Shown: positions 23,193 through 31,556, numbered from the stretch's first letter. The stretch is DNA of 44,272 bases from an uncultured Oscillibacter sp. (GCA_900548505.1 URKI01000016.1:1-44272), one strand, 5' to 3'. Notes: generated by a model not told the origin, from the letters alone. A program made the numbers and translations.

Positions 23193-24974
23193 ATGCTGTT
23201 ATCCGCGGAACATCTCTCCATCAACTTCGGCAGCCGACAGCTGCTGGACGATGTGAATTTTTATTTGAACGAAGGGGACAAGACCGGTGTCATCGGCATC
23301 AACGGCACCGGCAAATCCACGTTTTTGAAGGTCCTGGCCGGTGTTGCGGAGCCGGACGGGGGAGCCATCACGAAAAATCCCAATGTGCAGGTGAGCTTCC
23401 TGGCCCAGAACCCGGCCATGGAGGACGAGGCCACCGTGCTGGAGCAGGTGTTCCTCCACCACGATGCCCTGTTCCGGGAGCTGAACGAATACGAGGCCAA
23501 GCGGATGCTGAATCTGCTGGGCATTCCGGACTTTGACCAGAAAGTGGGCACTCTCTCCGGCGGCCAGCGCAAGCGGGTGGCCCTGGCGGCGGCGCTGCTG
23601 CATCCGGCGGACGTGCTGGTGCTGGACGAGCCTACCAACCACTTGGACAGCGAGATGGTGGCCTGGCTGGAGGACTGGCTGCGCCGGTTCCGGGGCGGAC
23701 TGGTCATGGTCACCCACGACCGCTACTTTCTCCAGCGGGTGGTGAACCACATCACGGAGCTGGACCGGGGCAAGCTCTATCACTACGAGGCCAACTACGA
23801 AAAGTATCTGGAGCTCAAGGCCCAGCGGGCGGAGATGGCGGAGGCCAGCGAGCGCAAGCGCCAGTCCATTTTGCGGGTGGAACGGGAGTGGATCATGCGG
23901 GGCTGCAAGGCCCGCACCACCAAGTCCAAGGAGCGGATCGACCGCTATGAGGCCCTGCTGAACCAGGAGGCCCCCCAGACGGACGACACGGTGCAGCTGG
24001 CGGCGGCTTCCAGCCGCCTGGGCCGCAAGATCATCGAGCTCCATGACGTGACCAAGGGCTACGAAGGAAAGACCTTGATCGACCACTTTTCCTACAATCT
24101 GCTGCGGAGCGACCGCATCGGCATCGTGGGCCACAACGGCGCGGGCAAGTCCACGCTGCTGCGGCTGATCGCCGGGGAACTGGCCCCGGACAGCGGCACG
24201 GTGGACATTGGCGCCACGGTGAAGATCGGCCACTTTTCCCAGGAGGGCCGGGAGCTGGACCTTGATCAGCGGGTGTACGATTTTATCCACGACATCGCAG
24301 ACGAGGTAAAGACCGACGAGGGGACGTTCTCCGCCAACCAGATGATGGAGCGGTTTTTGTTCCCGGGGGACTTGCAGTCGGTGCCCATCGGGCGCCTTTC
24401 CGGCGGCGAGCGGCGGCGGCTGTATCTTCTCTCCGTGCTGATGGCGGCGCCCAACGTGCTGCTGCTGGACGAGCCCACCAACGACCTGGACGTGACCACG
24501 CTGTCCATTCTGGAGGATTACCTCCAGGGTTTCCCCGGCCCGGTGGTGACGGTGTCCCATGACCGCTTTTTGCTGGATAAGCTGGCTACCTCCATTTTTG
24601 AGGTGCGGGACGGTCAGGTGCTTCGCTATACCGGCAACTGGTCGGATTGGCAGCAAAAGCGGCAGGAGGAACAGACAAAGTCCGCGCCCCAGACGCCCCG
24701 CACTCAGCCCGCGCAGGAGCGGCGGAGAGAGCGGAAACTGAAATTCTCATTCAAGGAGCAGCGGGAATACGAGACCATTGACGCTGAGCTTGCCCAACTG
24801 GAGGAGGCCATCCGCCAGTGTGAGGCGGAGCAGGCGCTTTGCGGCAGCGATTATGTGAAGCTCCAGGAGCTCCAGGCGCGCCAGCAGGAGCTGGAGGCAC
24901 AGCTGGAGGAAAAGACGGAGCGGTGGATCTATCTCAACGAGCTGAAAGAAAAGATCGACGCACAGGGAGAATAA
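23193..24974 (+). CDS. ABC-F family ATPase (Uup/YkpA-like)
   Basis: A 593-residue soluble protein with two ABC ATPase domains and no membrane segment. Domain 1 has Walker A GINGTGKST (35-43), signature LSGGQRKRV and Walker B LVLDEPTNHLD. Domain 2 has GHNGAGKST, LSGGERRRL and LLLDEPTNDLD. The linker between them is the charged ABC-F helical arm (ERKRQSILRVEREWIMRG). A C-terminal coiled coil of about 80 residues (EQREYETIDAELAQLEEAI) resembles Uup. ABC-F proteins act on the ribosome in translation quality control, and some protect against antibiotics; this architecture favours a housekeeping type. The start at 23193 has AGGAGGAA upstream, preferred over ATG 23166. Confidence 0.9.
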   Translation: MLLSAEHLSINFGSRQLLDDVNFYLNEGDKTGVIGINGTGKSTFLKVLAGVAEPDGGAITKNPNVQVSFLAQNPAMEDEATVLEQVFLHHDALFRELNEYEAKRMLNLLGIPDFDQKVGTLSGGQRKRVALAAALLHPADVLVLDEPTNHLDSEMVAWLEDWLRRFRGGLVMVTHDRYFLQRVVNHITELDRGKLYHYEANYEKYLELKAQRAEMAEASERKRQSILRVEREWIMRGCKARTTKSKERIDRYEALLNQEAPQTDDTVQLAAASSRLGRKIIELHDVTKGYEGKTLIDHFSYNLLRSDRIGIVGHNGAGKSTLLRLIAGELAPDSGTVDIGATVKIGHFSQEGRELDLDQRVYDFIHDIADEVKTDEGTFSANQMMERFLFPGDLQSVPIGRLSGGERRRLYLLSVLMAAPNVLLLDEPTNDLDVTTLSILEDYLQGFPGPVVTVSHDRFLLDKLATSIFEVRDGQVLRYTGNWSDWQQKRQEEQTKSAPQTPRTQPAQERRRERKLKFSFKEQREYETIDAELAQLEEAIRQCEAEQALCGSDYVKLQELQARQQELEAQLEEKTERWIYLNELKEKIDAQGE

Positions 24975-24987
24975 GGAAAACACACAG

Positions 24988-25016
24988 GTGACACAGAAAG
25001 AGAAGTTTGATATAAT
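24988..25016 (+). promoter_or_regulatory. Strong extended -10 promoter of the diguanylate cyclase gene
   Basis: GTGACA (24988-24993) and TATAAT (25011-25016) are 17 bases apart, and TGA before the -10 makes it an extended -10. Only one -35 base departs from consensus. Confidence 0.85.
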
Positions 25017-25051
25017 TACAAATATTGGTGGATACAAGGGGGGAATAGCCG

Positions 25052-26182
25052 TTGGACGTAGGATTCGGGAATAAGAGCCAGGAGGCGGCTATTCGGGAAG
25101 AATACCGCCGGATCGATGAAAAATGGCTGAAAATGCAGTGCCAGCTGATGCTGTTTCTGCTGGCCCTCACAGCCGTAGGGGAAGCGTTTATGTACGTTGC
25201 GCTGTGGGCGCTGCAGGTGGAGTTTGCCAGTACGGGCGTGTATTTTGCAAAGTACCTGCTAGTGCCGCTGGCTGCCAACGGTATTCTTTGCTTCGGCGCG
25301 TTCCGGGCGCTGAAAAGCGCAATACCCAACATAGAAAAAGCATATGCGGTGTCTCTGCTCATGACCGTCATGGCCTTTGTGGTGTATACGGTGCACTCGG
25401 TGTTTCCTGCCATGTTTGCGGTGTTCATCATCCCCATGCTGGCAACGGTGATTTACGGCGAGCAGAAACTGACAGCGGTCGTGGCGGCGGGCTGTATTTT
25501 TGGAAAGGTAGTCTCAGATCTCTTCCTGTTCTGGGACCCCGGCCGGAAAGGAGTCCTGTACAACACGGATTCCACCATTGATTTCGGCCTTTCCCTGGTG
25601 CTGCTGGCGATTTTTTACGCGATCTGCGCGGTGATGATCCTGGCGGAAAAGGAGAAAAACGACGCGGCCATCCATCTGGAGCGGGAGCGCCAGCGGTATC
25701 AGGAGGAGTCCATGACGGACCAGCTGACACGGGTGTGGAACCGCCAGGCCCTTCGGCAGATGTTCCAGCGTATGGAGGAAGAGCGGGAGGAGATGCGCTT
25801 TTTCCTGGCCATGCTGGACATGGACGATTTCAAAAACCTCAACGATACGTATGGCCACAGCCAGGGAGACCGGTATCTCAAAAGTCTGGGCCAGGTGCTG
25901 CTGGACCTCTCCGGCGAGCAGATGGTCCCCTTCCGCTTCGGCGGTGATGAGTTCTGCGTCATTTTCTGCGGCTGCGACCAGGAGCGGGTACATGCGGCCT
26001 GTCGGGCCATTCAGGAGTGCTTCATCCGCACGGAGGTGAACCAGTCCCACAAGGCGGTGTCCGTCAGCATCGGCGTGGCGGAGTTCCGCAAAAAGGAGCC
26101 GCCGGCCCAGCTGCTGGACCGGGCGGACGCGGCGCTGTACCGGGCAAAACAAAATAAAGGCAGTATCTGCTTTGAGTTTTGA
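25052..26182 (+). CDS. Membrane GGDEF diguanylate cyclase
   Basis: A 376-residue protein. Residues about 25-205 hold five to six hydrophobic helices of no recognised sensory family. A short helical linker (LERERQRYQEESM) follows, then a GGDEF domain from about 218, with DQLTRVWNR, DMDDFKNLNDTYGHSQGD and RFGGDEF (active site 297-301), and a closing RADAALYRAKQNKG. All catalytic residues are intact, so it should make c-di-GMP from two GTP. Residues 288-291 are GEQM, so the RxxD inhibitory I-site is absent and product inhibition is not expected. The start is TTG with AAGGGGGG upstream. The c-di-GMP riboswitch at 10428 is an obvious potential target. Confidence 0.92.
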   Translation: MDVGFGNKSQEAAIREEYRRIDEKWLKMQCQLMLFLLALTAVGEAFMYVALWALQVEFASTGVYFAKYLLVPLAANGILCFGAFRALKSAIPNIEKAYAVSLLMTVMAFVVYTVHSVFPAMFAVFIIPMLATVIYGEQKLTAVVAAGCIFGKVVSDLFLFWDPGRKGVLYNTDSTIDFGLSLVLLAIFYAICAVMILAEKEKNDAAIHLERERQRYQEESMTDQLTRVWNRQALRQMFQRMEEEREEMRFFLAMLDMDDFKNLNDTYGHSQGDRYLKSLGQVLLDLSGEQMVPFRFGGDEFCVIFCGCDQERVHAACRAIQECFIRTEVNQSHKAVSVSIGVAEFRKKEPPAQLLDRADAALYRAKQNKGSICFEF

Positions 26183-26215
26183 AAAAGCCTCCGGCCATTG
26201 GCCGGAGGCTTTTTT
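26182..26215 (+). terminator. Intrinsic terminator, both directions
   Basis: AAAAAGCCTCCGGCC hairpins with its complement and ends in six T, between the convergent cyclase and glyA genes. Confidence 0.9.
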
Positions 26216-26245
26216 ATAAATCGTTTGCTTTTCCGCAGGGGATGC

Positions 26246-27493
26246 TCAGTCGTAGATGGGGAAGCGGGTGCACAGGTCGTTGACCTCTTCCTTGACCCGG
26301 GCTGCGCAGCCGTCGAAGTCCTCGGCCACTTCCCGCATCCACTGGGCGATGCGCACCATCTCCGGCTCCTTGAAGCCACGGGAGGTGACGGCGGGGGTGC
26401 CCACCCGGATACCGCTGGTGACGAAGGGCTTTTCGGGGTCGTTGGGGATGGCATTTTTGTTGACGGTGATCTGGACCTCGTCCAGGCGGTGCTCAAACTC
26501 CTTGCCGGTGATGTGGAAGTTGCGGGTATCCACCAGGCACAGGTGGTTGTCCGTACCGCCGGAGACCAGGCGGAAGCCCTGCTTCTGGAGCTCGTCGGCC
26601 AGTACGGCGGCGTTTTTCACGATCTGCTCGCCGTAGGCCTTGAATTCCGGCTTGAGGGCCTCGCCGAAGCACACGGCCTTGGCAGCGATGATGTGCTCCA
26701 GAGGGCCGCCCTGGGTGCCGGGGAACACGGCGGAGTTGATCTTCTTGTAGATGTCCTCGTCGTTGCACAGGATCAAGCCGCCCCGGGGGCCCCGCAGGGT
26801 CTTGTGGGTGGTGGAGGTGACCACATGGGCGTGGGGGATGGGGGAGGGATGAACGCCGGCGGCCACCAGGCCCGCGATGTGGGCCATGTCCACCATCAGA
26901 TAGGCGCCCACCTCGTCCGCTACCTGGCGGAAGCGGGCAAAGTCAATGGTACGGGGATAGGCGCTGGCGCCTGCGATGATGATCTTGGGGCGGCAGGCCT
27001 TGGCGGTTTCCAGGAGCTTGTCGTAGTCGATGGTTTCCGTCTCATCGTCCAGGCCGTAGGGCACCACGTTGAAGTACTTGCCGGAGATGTTCACGGGGCT
27101 GCCGTGGCTCAGGTGGCCGCCGTGGGCCAGATTCATGCCCAGGATGGTGTCGCCGGGCTGGGCCAGGGCGAAGAACACGGCCAGGTTGGCGTTGGCGCCG
27201 GAGTGGGGCTGGACATTGGCGAAGTTGCAGCCGAAGAGCTGGCAGGCCCGCTTGCGGGCGATGTCCTCGGTGATGTCCACGGCGTAGCAGCCGCCGTAGT
27301 ACCGCTTGCCGGGATAGCCCTCGGCGTACTTGTTGGTAAGGCACGTGCCCATGGCCAGCATGACGGCGGGACTGACGATGTTCTCAGAGGCGATCAGCTC
27401 GATGTTGCGGCGCTGCCGGGCAAATTCCTCCCGGATGGAGGCGCCGACCTCAGGGTCGAACTGAGAGATGAAGTCCATGGTTTGCTGAATCAT
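26246..27493 (-). CDS. glyA: Serine hydroxymethyltransferase
   Basis: A 415-residue PLP enzyme converting serine and THF to glycine and 5,10-methylene-THF. ELIASENIVSPAV, NKYAEGYPGKRYYGG, PHSGANANLAVF, VDMAHIAGLVAAG and the PLP-lysine motif TSTTHKTLRGPRGG are all intact and in order. The length is standard. The start has AAGGAGGAG upstream and its own promoter. It supplies one-carbon units to the folate pool also used by Fhs and the nearby 5-formyl-THF cyclo-ligase. Confidence 0.97.
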   Translation of the reverse strand: MIQQTMDFISQFDPEVGASIREEFARQRRNIELIASENIVSPAVMLAMGTCLTNKYAEGYPGKRYYGGCYAVDITEDIARKRACQLFGCNFANVQPHSGANANLAVFFALAQPGDTILGMNLAHGGHLSHGSPVNISGKYFNVVPYGLDDETETIDYDKLLETAKACRPKIIIAGASAYPRTIDFARFRQVADEVGAYLMVDMAHIAGLVAAGVHPSPIPHAHVVTSTTHKTLRGPRGGLILCNDEDIYKKINSAVFPGTQGGPLEHIIAAKAVCFGEALKPEFKAYGEQIVKNAAVLADELQKQGFRLVSGGTDNHLCLVDTRNFHITGKEFEHRLDEVQITVNKNAIPNDPEKPFVTSGIRVGTPAVTSRGFKEPEMVRIAQWMREVAEDFDGCAARVKEEVNDLCTRFPIYD

Positions 27494-27548
27494 TGGAAGC
27501 TCCTCCTTACATGATTTGAGATTCGCCGGAGACGATCTTCATAGAAAC

Positions 27549-27577
27549 ATTGTAAGAGATTTTTTCCCGCTTGGCAA
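27549..27577 (-). promoter_or_regulatory. Promoter of glyA
   Basis: On the minus strand TTGCCA (27572-27577) and TACAAT (27549-27554) are 17 bases apart, 56 bases before the ATG. Confidence 0.75.
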
Positions 27578-27600
27578 GCAGCAACTCCTTATGACAGCCA

Positions 27601-28191
27601 TTACCCCAGCCGTTCCGGCATGCCGTCCTCATAGAGGCAGGTTTCCGTCAATACCCAGGGAACGGGATAGTCGTGTGGCTCCAGGGGGATCTCCTGGCGC
27701 AGCAGTTTTTCCCGGCACAGCAGCACCGTGCCGCCCCGGTAGTGGGAGAGGAAGCGGTCGTAGTAGCCGCCGCCCTGCCCCAGCCGATGGCCCAGATGGT
27801 TGCAGCAAAGGCACGGGAGCACGGCGAGATCCACCTCATCCGTGTCCACCACGCCGCACCGTGTCGGGTCCGGCTCCAGAATGCCGTAGGCGCCGGGGGC
27901 CAGGTCGGCAAGAGAAGAGATCTCCCGCAGCTCCATGATGCCCGGAGCGGTGCAAAGGGGCACGCAGACCCGTTTGCCGGATTCCAGGGCGTGGGTCAGG
28001 ATGGGGCGGGTGTCGATCTCGTGGGCGGTGCCCACAAAGCAGAAGATCGTGGACGATGCCTGATACTCCGGCATGGCGAGAAGGTGCGCGCAGATCTTTT
28101 GGCTGCTCTGGGTCTTGTAGCGGTCTGAGAGCTGGGATTCCAGGCATCGCATGGTCTGGCGCAGGGCGCGTTTTTGCTCTTGCTTGGTCAT
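27601..28191 (-). CDS. 5-formyltetrahydrofolate cyclo-ligase
   Basis: A 196-residue enzyme of the YgfA/MTHFS family, which uses ATP to turn 5-formyl-THF into 5,10-methenyl-THF. The N-terminal KQEQKRALRQTMR, FVGTAHEIDTRPIL and the signature GHRLGQGGGYYDRFL are present. 5-formyl-THF arises as a side product of serine hydroxymethyltransferase, whose gene lies immediately downstream under its own promoter. The start overlaps the dinB stop by four bases, so the two are coupled and this gene rides on the dinB transcript. Confidence 0.92.
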   Translation of the reverse strand: MTKQEQKRALRQTMRCLESQLSDRYKTQSSQKICAHLLAMPEYQASSTIFCFVGTAHEIDTRPILTHALESGKRVCVPLCTAPGIMELREISSLADLAPGAYGILEPDPTRCGVVDTDEVDLAVLPCLCCNHLGHRLGQGGGYYDRFLSHYRGGTVLLCREKLLRQEIPLEPHDYPVPWVLTETCLYEDGMPERLG

Positions 28192-29402
28192 GGAAGGGGG
28201 TCCTCCTCTTTTTCGGGATGGGCGGCGCCGAAGGTGATGGCGTCCGCACCGTATTTTCCGCGGATGCGGTCCATGGCGGCTTCCAGCCGCTCCTGTTTTT
28301 CCTTTTTGGGTCCGGACGAAACGCCGAACAGATCCACCTGCTCGTAGGCGTCCTCCTCGCCCACCAGATGGATGGCGGTGACGGTCAGGGCCCGGACGGG
28401 GGCGGGGGGATGCCAGAGGGTCTCCGTCAGGGCCATGGCCTCCCCGGTGAGCTCCCGGATGAGACGGGTGGGCGCGGTCAGCTGCTTTTGCCGGGAGCGG
28501 TCGTGGAACTCTGGGTCCCGCACCGTCACCTGGATGCCGCCGGCATAGAGGCCGCAGCGGCGCAGGCGGGTGGCCACGGAGTCCGCCAGCATGGCGATGC
28601 CGCTTTGCACCTGGATGCGGGTGGTGAGGTTCTGCGGGAAGGTGGTGCCGTTGCCCACGGACTTCACCGGCTCCGCCTCGTACCGGGAGCGGACGGCGTC
28701 GTGGTCCAGGCCGTTGGCGTATTCATAGAGCTGTATGCCCATTTTGCCCATGAGGGTCTCCAGCATCTCCGGGCGGCAGGCGGCCAGCTGGCCGATGGTG
28801 TCCACACCGTACTGATGCAGCAGCCGCCGGGCGGCGGCACCCACATATAAAAGATCGCCCACCGGCAGCGGCCAGACGATCTCCTGCCAGTTTTCCCGGG
28901 AAATGACCGTGGTGGCGTCGGGCTTTTTATAGTCGCTGCCCAGCTTGGCAAATACCTTGTTGAAGCTCACGCCCACAGAGAGCGTCAGCCCCAGCTCCTG
29001 CTTCATCCGTTCCCGCAGGGCGTCCGCCAGTGCGCGGGCATCGCCGCCGAACAGATGCAGAGAGCCGGTCACATCCAGCCAGCTCTCGTCGATGCCGAAA
29101 GGCTCCACCAGGTCGGTATATTGCTCGTAGATGGCGTTGACCCGTTTGGAATATTCCCGGTACAGGGCGTGGTGGGAGGGCAGCAGCACCAGACCGGGGC
29201 ATTTTTTCCTGGCCTGCCAGATGGTCTCCGCCGTCTGGACGCCGCAGCGCTTGGCCGGCTCGTTTTTGGCCAGGATGATGCCGTGGCGGGAGGCGGGATC
29301 GCCGCAGACGGCGGTGGGGATATCTCTCAGGTCCGGGTGGCTCAAAAGCTCCACCGAGGCGTAAAAGCAGTTGAGATCACAGTGTAAGATCACGCGGTCC
29401 AT
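28188..29402 (-). CDS. dinB: Y-family DNA polymerase IV
   Basis: A 404-residue translesion polymerase. The N-terminus MDRVILHCDLNCFYASVE carries the first metal aspartate. FGIDESWLDVTGS carries the second acidic pair, and LSVGVSFNKVFAKLGSDYKKP is the finger/palm motif. A helix-hairpin-helix (QYGVDTIGQLAACRPEML) and a little-finger domain complete it. The start at 29402 has GGGGG upstream; codons further 5' lie beyond the promoter. A LexA-like SOS box sits before the -10, so induction by DNA damage is likely. No beta-clamp-binding motif stood out at the C-terminus. Confidence 0.94.
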   Translation of the reverse strand: MDRVILHCDLNCFYASVELLSHPDLRDIPTAVCGDPASRHGIILAKNEPAKRCGVQTAETIWQARKKCPGLVLLPSHHALYREYSKRVNAIYEQYTDLVEPFGIDESWLDVTGSLHLFGGDARALADALRERMKQELGLTLSVGVSFNKVFAKLGSDYKKPDATTVISRENWQEIVWPLPVGDLLYVGAAARRLLHQYGVDTIGQLAACRPEMLETLMGKMGIQLYEYANGLDHDAVRSRYEAEPVKSVGNGTTFPQNLTTRIQVQSGIAMLADSVATRLRRCGLYAGGIQVTVRDPEFHDRSRQKQLTAPTRLIRELTGEAMALTETLWHPPAPVRALTVTAIHLVGEEDAYEQVDLFGVSSGPKKEKQERLEAAMDRIRGKYGADAITFGAAHPEKEEDPLP

Positions 29403-29423
29403 GGCGCACCCCCTTTCCGGATT

Positions 29424-29442
29424 ATCATAGCACATCTGTTCG
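29424..29442 (-). promoter_or_regulatory. LexA-type SOS box and -10 of dinB
   Basis: The minus strand reads CGAACAGATGTGCT (29442-29429), which fits the Firmicutes SOS consensus CGAAC-RNRY-GTTYC except at two positions. TATGAT (29429-29424) follows directly as the -10. A poor TTTTCT lies 17 bases upstream as -35. Confidence 0.6.
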
Positions 29443-29446
29443 TGAA

Positions 29447-29490
29447 AGAAAAGGGGGAGGGACAGCGCACCGGACGCGCCGTCCCTCCCC
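29447..29490 (-). terminator. Terminator of ribU
   Basis: GGGGAGGGAC-GCGC pairs with its complement around the loop. On the minus strand it is followed by CTTTTCTTTC. Its T-rich tail abuts the dinB SOS box. Confidence 0.75.
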
Positions 29491-29508
29491 AATAAGGTAT
29501 GGACTTGT

Positions 29509-30207
29509 TTACAGGATGCCCATGAGCACCAGGGCCAGCACCACAAAGGTAGCCAGCAGAGCAAAGGAGAACAGGGCAAAGCCCATGCTGACCTTGCCGG
29601 TCTTCTGGAACGGAGCCTGAGACTCCGGCACCAGTCTGGCCTGCCGGAGAGCGGTGACCACCGGCTTATAGAGCACCAGGATCAGCGCCATGTTGAGACC
29701 GCCCTTGACCAGGTTGAACGGCAGAATAATGGGCACCAGCATGTCCTTGACCACATCCCGTTCCACGCCCATGTACAGGGGGGTGATGAGATAGTTCCAA
29801 AGCAGCATCACCACGGTCAGTGCGGCCACGCCCAGAAGCAGGCCCAGGACGGCGCCCTTCTTGGTGTGCTGCTTTTTGTAGACAAAGGCAGCGGTGCAGC
29901 AGAAAGAGCAGGTAGCCAGCACGTTCATGACCATGCCGATGGGGCCGGTGTCGCTGACGGAGAACATCTCCACCAGAGCCACCACCAGAGAGATCAGTGC
30001 GGAGGCCACAGGCCCGAAGAGGAAGCCGCCGATGCAGATGACCGTGTCCTTCAGATCCAGCTGAAGGAAGCCTGCCACCTGAGGCAGCAATTTGCTCAAA
30101 TACATCACAACGTATGCAACAGCGGTCAGCATGCCCAGGGAGGAGAGGGTCCGCAGATTCATCCGGGACCGGGAGACCGGCAGCGCGTTCACATTGGGTT
30201 CAGACAT
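29509..30207 (-). CDS. ribU: ECF transporter S component for riboflavin (RibU)
   Basis: A 232-residue membrane protein with about six helices. The pattern LGMLTAVAYVVMYLSKLLP, FLQLDLKDTVICIGGFLFGP and MNVLATCSFCCTAAFVYKK is that of RibU S components, which bind riboflavin and work with a shared EcfAAT energising module (not in this window). The start at 30207 has AAAAGGAG upstream. The substrate call is strengthened by the FMN riboswitch in its leader, which should shut the gene off when FMN is plentiful. Confidence 0.93.
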   Translation of the reverse strand: MSEPNVNALPVSRSRMNLRTLSSLGMLTAVAYVVMYLSKLLPQVAGFLQLDLKDTVICIGGFLFGPVASALISLVVALVEMFSVSDTGPIGMVMNVLATCSFCCTAAFVYKKQHTKKGAVLGLLLGVAALTVVMLLWNYLITPLYMGVERDVVKDMLVPIILPFNLVKGGLNMALILVLYKPVVTALRQARLVPESQAPFQKTGKVSMGFALFSFALLATFVVLALVLMGIL

Positions 30208-30284
30208 AAAAAATACACTCCTTTTGTTTGCTTGAAAACACCCTGGATGCTTTGACTTCTCCAAGGTGAACAAGCAACAAAGGA

Positions 30285-30299
30285 GCGCACGAAGTGCGC
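30285..30299 (-). terminator. Leader hairpin between FMN aptamer and ribU
   Basis: GCGCAC and GTGCGC form a 6-bp stem with a three-base loop, followed on the minus strand by TCCTTTGTT. It is a plausible but weak terminator serving as expression platform. Confidence 0.45.
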
Positions 30300-30314
30300 G
30301 GCCCTGCCGCAATC

Positions 30315-30433
30315 ATCTTCTTCCATCCAGACTGTAACTGTTGGTCCCGGAGTTGCACCGGGTCAGCGGATGCCGAAAGGCAGCCGGTCGCGGACTATAC
30401 CGCCAGTGGGGAATCACACCCCGCCCTGAAGAC
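30315..30433 (-). ncRNA. FMN riboswitch (RFN element)
   Basis: The minus strand shows the conserved blocks CTTCAGGGCGGGGTG, TTCCCCACTGGCGGTA, GTCCGCGA, GACCCGGTG, CTCCGGGACC and AGTCTGGATGGAAGAAGA in consensus order. It lies between a good promoter and the riboflavin transporter gene ribU. Confidence 0.95.
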
Positions 30434-30459
30434 AAAGGATTCAGTTGTTTTCTGCTGAT

Positions 30460-30488
30460 AGTATACGGCGTAACAGGACAAAATGCAA
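30460..30488 (-). promoter_or_regulatory. Promoter of the FMN riboswitch/ribU transcript
   Basis: On the minus strand TTGCAT (30483-30488) and TATACT (30460-30465) are 17 bases apart, 27 bases before the aptamer. Confidence 0.75.
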
Positions 30489-30556
30489 CCCTAAAATGAA
30501 AAATGGGCGCAGATTTTTGCAGGCGGTGAAAAACAGCAGTTTTTTGGCAGGGCTAC

Positions 30557-30585
30557 TTTACAAATGAGAACGCCCGTTCTATACT
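30557..30585 (+). promoter_or_regulatory. Promoter of the SLOG gene with a LexA-like box
   Basis: TTTACA (30557-30562) and TATACT (30580-30585) are 17 bases apart. Within the spacer AGAAC-GCCC-GTTCT (30567-30580) contains the LexA core GAAC-N4-GTTC; the outer bases differ from the CGAAC consensus. Confidence 0.6.
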
Positions 30586-30622
30586 GATGCGGAGAACACT
30601 GCCGGAGGGAGGATGGGATGCC

Positions 30623-31147
30623 ATGCGGGGAAGACAATCTGCCTGCTGCTTTACGGGACACCGGCCCGCCAAGCTGCCCTGGGGTTACCGGGAGGAGGAT
30701 CTGCGCTGTGTGGATCTCAAGCGCCGGATGGAGGATGCGGTGGAGGCGGCCTACGCCGAGGGCTACCGCCATTTCCTGTGCGGCATGGCCATGGGCTGCG
30801 ACCTGTATTTTTGCGAGTGTGTCCTGGCGCTGCGGGATGCCCATCCGGATGTGACGGTGGAGGCAGCCATTCCCTGTCCCACACAGGCGGATGCCTGGCC
30901 GGCGGAACAGCAGGCGCGGTACCGGCGGCTGGTGGAAGCGTGCGACTACGAGACGCTGGTGTCCCAGCGGTATACGTCCTCGTGTATGCAGCGGCGGGAC
31001 CGCTACATGGTCGACCACGCCTCGCTGCTGATCGCCGCCTTTGACGGCACGCCCGGCGGCACCCAGTATACGATCCTGTACGCCATGAGCCGGGGCCTCC
31101 AGATCGTGGATCTGCCGGTGGTCACCCCGGAATTTACGGGAATTTAA
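30623..31147 (+). CDS. SLOG/DUF1273-type (YpsA-like) nucleotide-binding protein
   Basis: A 174-residue soluble Rossmann-like protein of the DUF1273/YpsA group in the SLOG superfamily. The N-terminus has CCFTGHRPAKLPWG. LCGMAMGCDLYFCE holds the nucleotide-binding glycines, AIPCPTQADAWP and MVDHASLLIAAFDG follow, and GGTQYTILYA closes the pocket. SLOG proteins bind nucleotides or their derivatives; YpsA itself is linked to cell-division effects in Firmicutes, but the biochemical role is open. The start at 30623 follows GGAGGATGGG. A LexA-like box in its promoter hints at a DNA-damage response. Confidence 0.8.
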   Translation: MRGRQSACCFTGHRPAKLPWGYREEDLRCVDLKRRMEDAVEAAYAEGYRHFLCGMAMGCDLYFCECVLALRDAHPDVTVEAAIPCPTQADAWPAEQQARYRRLVEACDYETLVSQRYTSSCMQRRDRYMVDHASLLIAAFDGTPGGTQYTILYAMSRGLQIVDLPVVTPEFTGI

Positions 31148-31209
31148 CAAAACTATGATGACGCTTTTTCCAAAAAAGGTGTATCCTAAAAGGGAAAGGC
31201 GGTGGAAGT

Positions 31210-31404
31210 GTGGATGTGACAGGGCAGATCCGCCAGCTGGAGCTGGCTGGTTTTGCAGGGGACGAGCTGGATCATGCTGTGGCCCTGGCCGGCAGCCGCC
31301 GCCTGGTGTATGCGGCGCTGCTGCAGGAGATCCACCGGGGTGCGCCGCCCAGAGAGGCACTGCGTCTGGTGGAGGGTGCGCTCCTGGTCCGGCCAGCGGA
31401 ATAA
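31210..31404 (+). CDS. Small hypothetical protein, 64 residues
   Basis: A mostly helical, Ala/Leu-rich soluble peptide (LELAGFAGDELDHAVALAG, LVYAALLQEIHRG, EALRLVEGALL). The start is GTG at 31210 with GGTGGAA just upstream, a weak site. A possible promoter ATGACG-18-TATCCT lies at about 31158-31187, and a good terminator follows the stop, which supports it as a real gene. No family recognised. Confidence 0.5.
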   Translation: MDVTGQIRQLELAGFAGDELDHAVALAGSRRLVYAALLQEIHRGAPPREALRLVEGALLVRPAE

Positions 31405-31415
31405 AGAAATGGTAC

Positions 31416-31447
31416 AAGCGGCCTGAGGGCCGCTTTTTTCTTTTTCC
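31416..31447 (+). terminator. Intrinsic terminator
   Basis: AAGCGGCC-TGAG-GGCCGCTT followed by TTTTCTTTTT, directly after the 64-residue gene. Confidence 0.85.
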
Positions 31448-31471
31448 CGGGTGCTGTCAGCGGGAAACCGC

Positions 31472-31500
31472 TTTTCGCCGGGGCAGGCTTGTGGTATAAT
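31472..31500 (+). promoter_or_regulatory. Promoter of the XRE/membrane-protein/CorA gene run
   Basis: TTTTCG (31472-31477) and TATAAT (31495-31500) are 17 bases apart. About 150 bases of leader separate it from the first gene at 31653. Confidence 0.55.
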
Positions 31501-31556
31501 CAATAAAACCATAGAAATACCCTCCAAAGAAGCGCAAAAACGCGGCGGACAGGGAA

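Noticed and set aside
27494..27600. Glycine or THF riboswitch before glyA
   Set aside because: The leader is only about 50 bases long and none of the conserved riboswitch blocks is present; only a promoter is seen.
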